A DNA stretch of 64,000 bases from Hirsutella rhossiliensis (lineage: Eukaryota > Ascomycota > Sordariomycetes > Hypocreales > Ophiocordycipitaceae): contig NW_025408669.1 of NCBI RefSeq assembly GCF_020360975.1, forward strand, positions 6,510,001-6,574,000, written 5' to 3'. The notes under the pieces were generated by a model. It did no database searches and had not been told where the DNA came from. It saw only the letters and a program-made list of their open reading frames with translations. The position numbers and the translations under genes were made by a program. Each line of letters opens with the position of its first letter. Position 1 is the first letter of the stretch. This document shows, piece after piece, positions 53,501-64,000 of this stretch.

Positions 53501-56200
53501 ACATGTCTGCAGCAGGGCACACTGGACTGTTCTTGCGCAAGTATGTACAGTATGCCTTGTGTATCGGGTACTACAGACTGTATGTACTCGGTTGGATCTC
53601 CGAGTTACTCCACGCCGTCTTCTCCCACGCAAGTAGCTACCGAGCGGCCGTTGCACAAAAGCCTATCGCGCAGCATGCGCATGTTTTGTGCGTGCATGCC
53701 TGTGCCCGGCTGCATGTAGTGACTGTACCGCGTCGCGTCGGAGACGGTGCCCGGAGGTGCAGTACCTGTGGTTATCGACGGAGAGGAGCAAGGAAAAGCG
53801 GGATAGAAAGGGACTGTGAGTCGAGTGAGGGTGGGACGGACAAATCATCATGCCCGGTGCCCTATGTGGTTCTCGCCTTGGTCCCCTTGCTTGTGTCGGT
53901 ATGTTTGTATGTATGCAAGTGATGTCGAGGAGGGCGGGCGTTCCGTCGACTTTCCCTCGTCCTATTTCCTCCACCAACTCAAATCGGCCGTATCCGTACT
54001 TGGATGGAGTGCTTTTGGCGCGTCATTGGTTTCCACCATGTGTCCGTCTGTCCGTCTGTCTGTCTGTCTGTCTGTACATATGTTACGGTGGGAGAGATCA
54101 TAATGAGTTGATCCAGGCTCTTTTTAGCCAATGCAAACGTGCCCTGACAGCACAGCACACACAGCCGGAGAGACGGTCCCCCAGACGATGCGACGGAAGC
54201 AAAAACACCACCATCCATGATTACGGAGCAGATCAATAGCTTCCTCGCATCAAAACAAGAGTCAGAGTCGTCACAGACGGTTCCATGCACCTGCATACAT
54301 ACGCTTGCGCAGACGGACGGCTCACATACAGTTTCCAACAAAACAAGTCATATTACATGCAGCAAGTATGCAGCAAGTATGTACATGCAGACCGACACAC
54401 ACCGGCCACAAGGATACCGACACCACGCACACAAGCAACCTGACAGGCTAGCAACAAGTACCTCCCTAGGCACCCTAGGCACCTACCAGTTACCTACAGT
54501 TACCTACCTGCCTAGTAGATAGGTAGGTTGTACCTACTACCTACCTAGGTACTTACATGCACTCGGCCAGTTGCCCGGGTACATGCCGCACAGTGCACGC
54601 GGCCGACCTCGTATTGCCTTGCCTCCCCAAGCCAAAGCCATGCCGCGTGCAACGAGCCCAACGCTTGTCTGACATCACCCCCCCTTCATCCATCCCCCCT
54701 TCATCCATCCCCCCTTCATCCATCCCCCCTCATCCATTCCCCCCCCCGTCCTCCGCCTTTTCCCCCGCTTGGCTTGTCTCGCCCGAGTCGACAGGAGAGT
54801 CACCGTCGTGGAAGGAAAATGCTGCATGGGCTGCTTCTCCTCTCCGGTACAGCAGGGTCGCACTCTGGCCCCTCCATCGCCGCCAGGCATCAACAACCAT
54901 GACGCCACATCCGCCCTCAGCCCGTCCTGCCATGACGAAAACCCGGGCATCGAGGAAAAGCAAAAACGGCAACAATGCAGAACCGTGGACGGCAAGGGAA
55001 AAAGGAAGAAATAAAGACCCATCTCAGCCGTGCCGTGAGCGTCCCCAGCTCCCGTCTCCTGGCTCCAGGCAACAAGGCCTCTCTCTTTGTTGTTGACTTG
55101 GCCCTATCCGTACGCAGTCAGGTCCTCCCCAATCCAAGACAGCATTGGTGTCCGAGAGCGGGAAAGGGGGGGCCACAAGCCGTCCAACACGTACTGTCGT
55201 ATCCCGACTCGTTCTCAGACGACCATGTCGTCTCCGCCTCTCCAGGCCCGGCCCGTGAACGAGACAGGCTGCAGACAACAAGCACTCCGCTCACGGCTGC
55301 GGGCATTCTTCTCGTGTGAGCCGAGACACACGTTCCCGGAACTCGGTCGTCACAACCACCACCACTCCAACAAAGACCAGCCAGCCAACCGGGCTCCCAT
55401 CCATCCACCTCGACTCTGCCACGTCCGTCCAACCTGCTTTGCCGGTAGCTCCAGGCCCATTGTGGTGCCCCAATCCACCCAGCCTTCCCGGCGCGTGTAC
55501 GCCATCTACGGCAACACGGGGCTTCCCAACCTGACTCGTCGACACGCCCAACAGGCCAAGCTGCACGGGAGCGAACCTTCAATCTAAGCATGGCTTCAGT
55601 AAGAAGAGCATGCGCTCGTGACCGGGCTACGTGAGACACTTCCGGCGGTGCAGTCTACTCTCTCTCTCTCCCTCTCTCTCCTTTCTGCAAGTCGGGCCGC
55701 CGCACACACGCCGGGCTCCAAGGCCTCGCGCATGCACACTTGGGTGGATGATGCACTCGCTCAGGCACAAGACGGGCCGGCAGTCGCATCGCAGAGTTGC
55801 CTTGAGCTGAACCCGCCGCTGCCGTGCCACAGGCCCTCTGCCAACCACATAAGCTCTGCATGCAAGTCCTAGCCTGGCTGGGCAGACACTGCCTCTCTGT
55901 CTCAACACCATCCAAGGCCTTCTCCCTCGAGCAGGCAAAGGCCCCCAGTAGTCAAGGCACCGACAAGGTCAGAGACCACACAGCACAGCTGCATCAGTTG
56001 CTCCCGTCTGTTGGCATCTTCCGTAGCCTCGACCACCGGGCTTGAGCTCTCAGTTGGTGGATGGATCAGAGCGAGGTTCAATGAAAGCACTGCAGAAAGA
56101 CAGAGCGGCTCAAGTAAACCGTGTCCCTCTGGCCCCGCAATCAAAGGGGAGAGACTCGGTTGTATTCATGACTTCGTAAGCTATATAGATCGCTTGCCCG
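50537..56200. other. Gene-poor 5.7-kb region rich in short palindromes and microsatellites
   Basis: I found no credible gene: open frames up to about 180 codons are present in every frame and lack domains. The stretch is marked by GTACAT/TGTACTG runs (51583-51628), ATGTACGTACAT (52883-52894), CTGTCTGTCTGTCTGTCTGTA (about 54055-54075), a CTACCTAC/TAGGTAGG array (54466-54556), CCCCTTCATCCATC tandem copies (54681-54730) and CTCTCTC runs. The left end must carry the promoter of the cell-wall gene, the right end the 3' end of the MFS gene. A lncRNA or very small genes cannot be excluded. Confidence 0.45.
54681..54741 (+). repeat. 14-bp tandem repeat (CCCCCCTTCATCCAT), about 4 copies
   Basis: Consecutive CATCC ATCCCCCCTT CATCCAT units visible by eye in the gene-poor region; last copy degenerate. 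Confidence 0.75.
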
Positions 56201-58042
56201 TCAAACCCTCGCAAACGCCTGCGATGCGTCCATGAACAAGCTGGCGACAAGCCAGACCCCGTTGAACATGGCCATCATGTAAAATGGTGCCCCGTGGGAC
56301 AGCTTGTCAAACAGGATCCCCCCGACTTTGGTGAGAAGCAGAATCGCCGCTCCCCCGCACAGAGAATACACGCCGGCGATGGAACCTTTCAAGCGCACCC
56401 GGGATATCGCGTCATCTTCGTTCTCCTGGACGAGCGGGTCCGACTCGGCCGACTCGTCATCGTCCGGCGCAATCGACGGCTCACGAAGAACCGACCGTGG
56501 CAATTCGGCTGCGAGGACGCCTTGGCCGAGCGACCCCAGACTGCACACAATGGCCCCGATTTGGCTGATGCCAATGAGGGCCACGATGACGAGGATGGTC
56601 GGGCTGCCTCCACGCCCGTCTACATCCTTGAGCTCGGGGCTGGCCAGCTGCGGGAGGATGATGTAACCAATCATGCCAAAGGCGCCTGCCACGACAACGG
56701 GATAGTTGACGCGCCTAGTGCGGCCTGAGAGATACCCAAAGAGGGGAGCACACAGCAAGCCAATGAGCTGCGCGACTCCAGACAAGATGGATGACAAGAC
56801 ATAGGCTGCTCGACATTCTTTCTTCAGCTCGGGAGATGGGTCGTTGGGCGAGCCACGGCAGAACCCGTTGCTTATAAAGAACGTGTTGACGAAGAGGGGA
56901 ATGAAGAGAGAGATGGCGACTGTAGACGCTCTCGCCACAAACCCGCCGAGATAGCCGAGGGCGATCCTATGGTCAGAGAAGCCCAGCAGGACCGAGTCCT
57001 TCATGAGACGAAGATAGGGAACCGCTTCCTACCAAGAGTCAGCCAAGGGCCAGGCCAAGCGTTGCATCCGGAGCTTACCCTTCTTCGGGGCCCATCTTCG
57101 TCGTCGTCGGCTTCAGGATCGTCAAGTGCATCGTATCGATTTCGAATGCCGAGGAGGACTCTCCAGCCCTTGCCCTCCTCGCCATTCAGGTTGCGCAGTC
57201 CGACGAAGACGAACAGAGCGACGACCAAGGACACGGCACCGACCACGTAGAAGCTGTACGAGACAGCCTCGCCGGGCGTCACGCCGCTTTTCTCGCCGAA
57301 TTTTGCCGGCAGCGGCAGGAACAGGGCCAGCGCGACAAGAGCGCCGCACCCCGTGAAGGACCCCACCAGCCCGGCCAACGCAGACGGCTTTCCGGGCTTG
57401 GCCGCCGTATCTGGGCCAGGGTTATGCACCCGTTCGTGCGACAGGTTCCGGGTATATATCTCCGGCGTGATGGTGGCTTCGGACTCGACGGAAAAGGCGG
57501 CGCTGAGACGCGGGTTAGGCTTGATCCTCGAGGGCCCCGACGGGCTCGATGGCTGGCCCGTCTCCTGCGTTAGTGAGGGGAGTATGGCCGTGACCATGGT
57601 GGCCCTTTGAAATCGTCAGCTCCGCGCCCGGCGCATCTAGAGCATGGCAGGCAACTCACGCGGCCGAAGCGCCCACGGCGAAGAAGACGCGGGCTAGCAG
57701 CAGCTGGGGATAAACATTCTTGGCCTGGACAAAGACGGCGAGCGCGACGCCGATGATGGCATAACCAATGGTGGCCACCCAGCGGACCCCGAGCCGATCC
57801 GAGATGAGACCCCATGCAGGACACGCGACGAGGGCGACGAGCTCGTCGGCGAAGCCCAGGGTGCCGACGACATCGCCCACGTCCTTTTTCTGTCCGATAA
57901 GGTCGGTGATGACGAAGGAAACGGAGCTGTTGAGAAAGACGAGAAAGGAGATGGAGAAGAGCGAGACGCCGAGCAGATACGTGACGGCCTGAGTCGTCGT
58001 TGTCGAGGCCGAGAACGGCAGGAATCGCGAAATCGATGGCAT
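56201..58042 (-). CDS. Major facilitator superfamily transporter
   Basis: Three exons: 58042-57660, 57604-57079 and 57028-56201; introns of 55 and 50 nt; 578 aa. Twelve hydrophobic helices can be traced, starting with TYLLGVSLFSISFLVFLNSS. The MFS loop 2-3 motif appears as WGLISDRLGVRWVATIGY, and a second-half equivalent as LFGYLSGRTRRVNYP. A central cytosolic loop carries RNRYDALDDPEADDDEDG. The C-terminal half has a second acidic loop (DDDESAESDPLVQENEDD) between the last helix groups. Fungal relatives are uncharacterised; substrate unknown. Its stop lies next to the gene-poor region and its start is 455 bp from the ARP8 stop. Confidence 0.82.
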
Positions 58043-58497
58043 CGTGTCAGCAATCGATCAAGCCGCTGGGGGAGAGCGTCCCATGGCGAGGCCAAAGACG
58101 TTGCGAGGAGCCGGTGTTTACTGCAAGGTAAGCTTGACGTTTAGATGCATTAGGAGGAGGGCGCGCGCGCGCAGGGGCTAGCGAGAAACCGCCCCGTGTT
58201 TACTTACATAAGCAGTTCCCATCTCAGTCAGCCCGACGTCGCCCAGTCTCGTCTGCGGGAAATGGGGCCTCTACAGTAGATCAATTGGGCAAAGTCACGA
58301 GTTTCGAGCCAGCAGAACCAGCATCACCATTGAGCATCGTAACAGCGAGCTCAGAATGTCGTAAACGCCGACCAAGCCGCGCCCCCGTCGCCCTTGCCAA
58401 TAAGCTCAACCCAAACTCCTGGTTTCCTTCACCTCCCGCCCATCCGTCGTTCCCAAGGGTCATGATTCCAGCCACCCTGCTGCCAAATAACCGTCCC
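58043..58497. promoter_or_regulatory. Promoter region of the MFS gene / 3' flank of ARP8
   Basis: 455 bp between the MFS start codon and the ARP8 stop on the same strand. A GCGCGCGCGC run is at about 58161-58171. No gene seen. Confidence 0.45.
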
Positions 58498-60856
58498 TCA
58501 CCAAGCCCAAAGCACCTTGTGGTGGAGGGCTCTCGACCCTAATCTCTCAAACTCAAAGGGCGTGATCCACGAATCGTTGGTTGAGAGCTTCGCAAACACG
58601 CTCGCACCCTTCCAAGCCACCACCTGCTCGTCCATGTCCCTGGCGCTTCTGCTGACCAGGATCCTATCAACCAAGTCAGGTCGCCGCGCCTTTAGCTTCT
58701 CCTCCAGTACAACCGTAAACTGCGGGACCTTGGAGCCGCCGCCAATCACCATGATGCTTCCCAAAAGATCCCGCAGCTTCTTGTCGTCGTTCTTAGCGGC
58801 GTTCTGAATGCTCGTGAGGATAGCAATGTCCAAGGGCGCGATGGGGAGGACAGAGTCTCTCTCCGCCGCTACTTTCGCCGCACTTCGTTCCGGGCCGTCC
58901 ACAAACACCCCCGGGGGAGGCTGGGAGACCTGAGAGAACTGTCCGGGGACCGGCGTGCCGGCGGCACGCGTGCCACTCGGCGCAGGGCTGTCGTAGCCGC
59001 CGCCGTCTTTACTGGATCCAAACAAAAACGGCGGGGGAATGGGCGTGCTGGTCCCTTCTGGCGCCGGGGATCCAGCGTGAGATGCTGCAGGTGTGCCGTT
59101 AATGGCGGCTTCACTCTTGCCCAGAAAATTGAATGGCTGCGATCTCTCCTTGCTCGGCGTTGACACTTCTGGCTGCGATAGTTGCAGTGCTCCGTTGGCG
59201 CTCGATGTTAGGGACGGCTTCACCAGGGCCAATATCGCCAGCTGCGCCGCGGACGACGGGTCGTCGGGAATGTAGACATCGTAGGCATTGTAGGAGCGCT
59301 CAACCAGCTTCCGTCGTCCCCTCAACTTGACGCTGTTGTCGAATATGGATGGCTCAAAGACTCCCATGGCTGCCAGGATGACTTCGTCGTACGTCTTGAA
59401 CGTGTATTTCTTGGTAGGCTGGTTCGGCGCGCGGACGTGGAACTGGTAGAGCTGCACCGAGATGTCGGCCTGGGACATGGTGCAATGCTTCATCTTGAGC
59501 TCCTCAGCCAGCAGAAAGTCATACCGTCTCTGCAAGTTGATGTCTTGATACGGGAAGTTGTCGTATAGGATCATCTTGATGAACGTCTCGGTAATGTCGT
59601 ACCCACCGTACTTGAGATTCACCCTCGAATCCTCAATGCAGAGGCCATCTTCCACGCACGTCACCGACGTCTTTTGGGCCCCAACGTCCACGACGCAGGC
59701 CTGCGTATAGCCGGCGCCGAAGGTTGCGGCCATGCTTTCCTGAACGAAGCATAATCTGCTGAATTCGAACCACGTCATGCACGAGCGCAGAATCTGCTCC
59801 ACGTATCGCTTGTCGTACAGGTCCGGGATGACAAAGACGCAGCTGTACTGCTGCCATTCGCTATTCGTCTTGAGCCCGAGCTCTTGCCGAAGTGCCCTGT
59901 CCAAGAGCGTCTCGAAGTCGTCGTAGAGGTGTTCCTGACTTGTGTAGTCGTCCTCGTTCCACCATCCGTTGCGAATCGGCCACCATAGCTTGAATTTCGG
60001 GTCCGAGTCGTCGGGCACGCGCAAAGCATCGTTGCCGATAAAGCACGAGGCAGGAGATTCTGGGTCCTCGAGGGTCTTGATGTCCGTCCACTCGATTTCC
60101 AAGGGGTCGTTGTGCTTCTGGATGACTTCAGGCTCGGTCCGGCGATTGAATGTCTGGACGAGTTCTTTGGAGTTTGGTAGCACTTTGCGCTTGTTGGCGC
60201 GCATCTCCGTCTTGAGCTCGCTACACATCCTCTGGTATTTTCTTGACCATTCCTCACCGTACTGTTGATCTGTCGTCTTGGCCTCGAACTGCCGCCGAGG
60301 GAGGGCTTCGTACATGTCGGACTCTGTTTGTGGAAATCTCGTGCCGAGCGTCATGGGAATTGTCTTGGGAAGGGCGTCGCTGGCGAAGCCGATGCGGAGG
60401 TTCTGGCTGCCAGGGTGAATCACAATGATCCTAGAAGGGTCCACGGCTCCCGATGGCGTGGTGGCGCCGTCTTCTTCGGCGAGGTCCGGCACGGGGAGGG
60501 GAAGTTCGCCGTTGGCGGGCTTGGAGAGGAGCCGGTCGCGATCTCGGGCGGTCTGGACGAGACGGTCGCGCGTCGCATCGCTTTGAAGTCGAAGAGCGAG
60601 AACCTGGTCATCGCGCTTCATGTAGTCGCTGGCGAGCGCATTGGTTAGCCTCGGTCCTGCTGCCGCCGGCGCATTCCACTCACGTGTAGTAGTTTTTCTG
60701 GTTGATGGGCGTCACCTCGGGCCAGCTCGTCAGCTTCATGCCATTGTCGGTTCTCTCCAGCCCTGGCAGAGTGCATTGTCAGCGCTTGTGTCGGGACTTT
60801 GGCCATGACGACGTACCCTCTCGGAGGAGAACCCTCTCCGAAACCTTGCCGACCAT
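58498..60856 (-). CDS. ARP8: Actin-related protein 8 (INO80 chromatin-remodelling complex)
   Basis: Nucleosome-binding subunit of INO80 in the nucleus, forming a module with Arp4 and actin. Three exons: 60856-60817 (MVGKVSERVLLRE), 60762-60684 and 60628-58498; introns of 54 and 55 nt; 749 aa. Exon 2 gives TDNGMKLTSWPEVTPINQKN. Marks of the Arp8 family are IIVIHPGSQNLRIGFASDAL (phosphate-loop-like strand), WSRKYQRMCSELKTEMRANK, VFVIPDLYDKRYVEQILRSC, ACVVDVGAQKTSVTCVEDGL and the C-terminal VSRSARDMDEQVVAWKGASV FAKL. A disordered Ser/Pro/Gly insert (about residues 530-640) is typical of fungal Arp8. Complete. Confidence 0.94.
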
Positions 60857-61750
60857 TGTGAGTTGCTTGGCTCTGCTGCGCTAAGTGGCTTGATTGGCAG
60901 GGAGCCAGGCTGGCAGGCCCTTTGTCGAGTGAAGTATCGTCGAGTCTGCCAGCACTTCTCTTGATACGATGTCTCCCTGCGAATCAGAGCCGCCGTTACG
61001 GCTGAGACCCACCCCCGACAGCGGCGTCGCCTGCACTTTAATCCGCTCCGCTCGCACCGCGCCAACCAACGCAGTAATACTCGTTAGGTAGTAAATGTCG
61101 ATTCTAACAAACGACTTTCTCAACCAGCGGCGCGTCAGTCGCGGCATCACCGTCGACAGCGGCCTGCTCGCCCGCGGCGGCTTGAGCCAGTCGTTTGGCT
61201 CTCTCAAGAAATACAAGCAGCGTGACATGGCGTATTTCCAGTTCCATGAACTTGCTGGGCGGCAGGCTTGGCTCGGGCATCTCGATTCGATGCTCTCAGT
61301 CGTCGCAATTTCAACCTGATAAGACACGCTATTCGGCACCGGGTTTACTCAGACTCTACAGCATCTTCGGACGATGCTGCTCCTCCCACACCGCAGACAG
61401 AATCATTGGAGCTCGGCCGGCGGGTACTTTGGCGAGGCATGGCCTATGGCGTACTGGGTATCCGGTCGTTGGCTGGCCGGCGGCAAATCCAACACGATAG
61501 GATTTTCGATATTATTAATCAGTGATCCCGTTTATGTTTTGGTACCTTTACGCTGCGAAAGGCCGTTACGCTGCAACGGGCCCTTCACCAATGCCTCTGC
61601 TCCTTCGCTTGAAGTGTTTGAAAAACGAACCGACTAGCAACACCATCGCGGTTCGTTCTCAGCCCCGAGTCCCCAAAGCGTTCCCACTAAGCCATTGCGG
61701 TGCTAAGAATCACTCGCCTGGCTTTGCCCCAGCGAGACGGCGGACCACTA
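60857..61750. other. Divergent region between ARP8 and the mpaB-like gene
   Basis: Contains the ARP8 promoter. Plus-strand frames at 61095-61319 and up to 61525 could be joined by a very short 44-nt intron (61222-61265) into a 128-aa basic protein with QRLARASRFDALSRRNF, but I recognise nothing and do not call it. Otherwise no features. Confidence 0.35.
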
Positions 61751-63223
61751 ATGCTGTCCGAATCCTTCCCTTGGGCATCTGCTCTGGTTGCTGCGTTGGC
61801 CTCGTATGCCGCCTTGTGTGCAGCGTTGCGCTTCCGACGACTCAGGCAGCTGCAATCACGTTTTTACTATCCAGATCGAGCTTCTTTGGCTTCCATGACG
61901 TCTGAAGATGCCCGAGCCATCGCCTGCACCTCCAGCGCTCTCGAGTTTCCCCTTTTCTGCGACTTGGGCCTCCGATACGCCCTGCTCAAGGTATCATGCA
62001 ACGCTTCTCCCGCCTTCCCATCCGCCTTGATTATGTTCTGAATCAGGCGCCGCCAGTCATATACAATCGACAATGTGGGAAAGCTCTTGCATGCTGCTAG
62101 CGATCTGGTAGACCCTCAGCAGGCCGCGAAAAGGTATTTACCTGGCCGCACCCGCGCCCGCAATGTCCCTGGCCCTGACAAACGCGCAAACCAGATACGA
62201 GGACACTGAAGTCATCTATACCTTGTGAGTTTGACGGGCCTCTTTCTGCTCTGATCAGCGGCTTACAACGCTCGCCCAGCTTGGGAGGGCACTTCCCGCT
62301 GAGCTCTCCATCGCTTCACAAGGCCGTGGCTCGGATGAACTATCTGCATGCTCCGTATATCAAGAGCGGCAAAATCCTCAACGCGGACCTCTTATACGTT
62401 CTTTACCTCTCCATGGCTGAGCCCGTCCGATTCGTGAACCTGTACGAGTGGAGATGCCTCACGGATATGGAAGTTGCATCTCACGCAGCGCTCTGGAAAA
62501 CCGTTGGCAGCATGATGGGGATTAATTTTTCAAAGGAACTCGGGAAGAGCGAGTGGAAAGATGGCTTGGAGTTCATGGACGACATGACACGATGGGGGGT
62601 TCGGTACGAGGACCTCCACATGCACCCACTGCCCGAGATTCAACGGCTCGGCGCGATCCTCGTCGACATGCTTCTGTCTGCGTACCCCGCAATGATGCGG
62701 CCGCTCGTATATCAAATGCTGCATGTCATTTTGGGGGATACGATGCGTCACGTTCTGGGGTACGTGTCTTATCGCCAGTCCCGTCTGCTGCCCTGGAAGC
62801 TGACCTCGCGATAGACTTCCGGAACCCGGGATAGCGGTCTCAGCCTTCACTTACACGCTCTTACTCTGCCGGAGGTTGTTCCTCCGGTATCTGACCCTGC
62901 CACGAATCTCCCCCGTATGGATCGTCAGCGGCCCTGATCCCACGACGGGAAAATTGCACCACAATCGCTATTTGAAGGAGCCATGGTATGTCCCCGCCAC
63001 CGCGTGGACTCGCTGGGATCTCCAAGCGTGGATGACGAGGGCCTGTGGTGGGATGCTTCCCGGCGACGGCGGCCCAAGGATGAAGCCCGACGGCTTTCTC
63101 TTTGACGACATTGGGCCACTGAACAGGATAGGTAGGGGGGCCGCAGAGATGGCGCGCATAGAGGAAGTTGTGAGAGGCGAGGCAGCAAGGAAATACCCTT
63201 TTGCTGCCTGTAAGAAGCTCTGA
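61751..63223 (+). CDS. ER-bound oxygenase mpaB / rubber-oxygenase-like (DUF2236) protein
   Basis: Five exons: 61751-61990, 62057-62133, 62195-62224 (only 30 nt), 62280-62759 and 62815-63223; introns 66, 61, 55 and 55 nt; 411 aa. An N-terminal membrane anchor (ALVAALASYAALCAALRF) precedes the oxygenase-like domain: MTSEDARAIACTSSALEFPL, AVARMNYLHAPYIKSGKI (conserved His about 139), WRCLTDMEVASHAALWKTVG, GWKDG-type motif as EWKDGLEFMDDMTRWGVRYE, LPEPGIAVSAF, and the C-terminal FDDIGPLNRIGRGAAEM. Known relatives are MpaB, which cleaves a farnesyl chain oxidatively in mycophenolic acid synthesis, and bacterial latex oxygenase. Neighbours give no hint of a metabolite cluster, so the substrate is open. 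Confidence 0.82.
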
Positions 63224-63836
63224 GGACGATGGGTCGGGTAACCCGCTGGGGACTATTGAACTGCGCTCACCAGCCTTGCTGGAAAATCGTGAATTCTAGG
63301 GGCCATCGACATGTCACGCCAGATCTTTTCACCATTGTGAAGTCTATGCGACCGGTGCACACCCTCTGAAGCTGCCACCCATGCTCGTTCCAGTTGAGAT
63401 CGGGGGTGGTTTCAACAACTTCCTGGGGCCTGCCTATACCAGCACCGCCTTGCCTATCCGGCTGGCTCTTGAATGGCAGGGTAATGTAACATCTTGGAAG
63501 GAGACCTGATGAGAACATTATTCTGAAAGATGAAGAAGGCAAGGTAAACAAACAAGAATCGTGAAGTTGTAGACGAGAGATTATCAGGATACAGGGTAGG
63601 CAGAATGCGCTGACTAACGCAGTCGAGCACGACGTCACTTCCCGCTCTACGGTGTACACGAACACGCTCTCCTCAACGACATTGATGCACGCTTCTCGCC
63701 TACATCGATACCACAACGGAAGACGCGGCCATACCACATCGCCTACGACTGTCGAAGAGGTCCTCGGCGCTGAACCTTGCGCGGGAAAGAATCTACATAT
63801 CCTGAAGAGGCGTCGCGACGCATCGAGATCGTCAAG
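63224..63836. other. Intergenic region before the last partial gene
   Basis: A 220-codon minus-strand frame at 63929-63267 runs antisense across this interval and into the following gene; it lacks domains and is rejected. Otherwise it is the probable promoter and leader of the gene starting at 63837. Confidence 0.4.
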
Positions 63837-64000
63837 ATGCCCCCCATACCAGTGTACAGCGCCAGTCCCATTAACGCCTCCAAGGCATCTGGCATAACTC
63901 CTCAGACGCAAGGACCAGAAGGATCGCACGGCAATCAGGAGTCATCGGAAGCCCTTCCGGGCGCTGCCGCAGCCGCAGCCACGTCGATACCAGACGGGCA
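63837..64000 (+). CDS. N-terminal fragment of a conserved fungal disordered protein (3' truncated by window edge)
   Basis: From the ATG at 63837 the frame is open to the end of the window (54 codons). It begins MPPIPVYSASPINASKASGI and continues Gln/Glu/Ser-rich to an Ala run and TSIPDG. The opening MPPIPVYSxSPINAxKxSG is one I associate with a family of uncharacterised filamentous-fungal proteins; the name and function are unknown. The rest of the gene lies beyond the window, so nothing can be said about domains. Confidence 0.5.
   Translation, partial: MPPIPVYSASPINASKASGITPQTQGPEGSHGNQESSEALPGAAAAAATSIPDG

Noticed and set aside
63267..63929. Minus-strand 220-codon open frame
   Set aside because: Overlaps the start of a more convincing plus-strand gene and carries no domain or signal peptide.
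1..64000. Secondary-metabolite gene cluster
   Set aside because: No PKS, NRPS, terpene cyclase or P450 was seen; the mpaB-like oxygenase and the MFS transporter are separated by ARP8 and have no biosynthetic partner.

Overview
The window is nuclear DNA of a filamentous ascomycete. The gene repertoire (PFS2, TFIIIA, RPB6, MED10, ARP8, PEX8, STE14, DGAT1, AFI1), GC-rich codons, short introns (mostly 50-90 nt) with GTRNGT donors and CTGAC-like branch sites, and a pogo/Fot1-type DNA transposon all point to Pezizomycotina. The style of the intergenic sequence (GTACAGTAC and CCTAGGTA palindromes) and the protein sequences fit Sordariomycetes, probably Hypocreales; that finer placement is inference. 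I could support about 26 genes, most rebuilt from two to five exons with consistent splice phases.

Layout. 0-6 kb: the tail of a beta-lactamase-like protein, an AT-rich patch, a phosphoinositide phospholipase C, and a DDR48-like SYG-repeat stress protein in convergent orientation. 7-15 kb: a secreted Ser/Thr- and Cys-rich protein, then a run of membrane and lipid genes: PEX8 (ending in a PTS1), a TMEM170-family protein, the isoprenylcysteine methyltransferase STE14 and the diacylglycerol acyltransferase DGAT1. 16-27 kb: PFS2 (mRNA 3' processing), mitochondrial nuclease NUC1, a GPI-type protein with His/Cys repeats, and a ZIP zinc transporter. 28-39 kb: TFIIIA and RPB6 in divergent orientation, a small secreted 8-cysteine protein, S-formylglutathione hydrolase, the DENN-type polarity protein AFI1, and an Rlc1-like myosin regulatory light chain. 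39.5-42.3 kb: a 2.8-kb transposon with identical 101-bp terminal inverted repeats and a frameshifted transposase. 43-50.5 kb: a TPR-J-domain co-chaperone, MED10, and a large Thr/Val-rich repetitive cell-wall protein. 50.5-56.2 kb: a gene-poor stretch full of short palindromic and microsatellite sequence. 56-64 kb: an MFS transporter, ARP8 (INO80 complex), an mpaB/rubber-oxygenase-like enzyme, and the start of a further gene cut by the window edge.

Most of the window is ordinary housekeeping sequence. There is no secondary-metabolite cluster, CRISPR array, or tRNA or rRNA gene that I can see. The accessory material of most interest is the His/Cys-repeat surface protein about 4 kb from a zinc transporter, the transposon whose perfect ends contrast with a four-times-frameshifted transposase, the four-module cysteine-rich secreted protein, and the repeat-bearing stress and cell-wall proteins. 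No single undescribed multi-gene system stands out.
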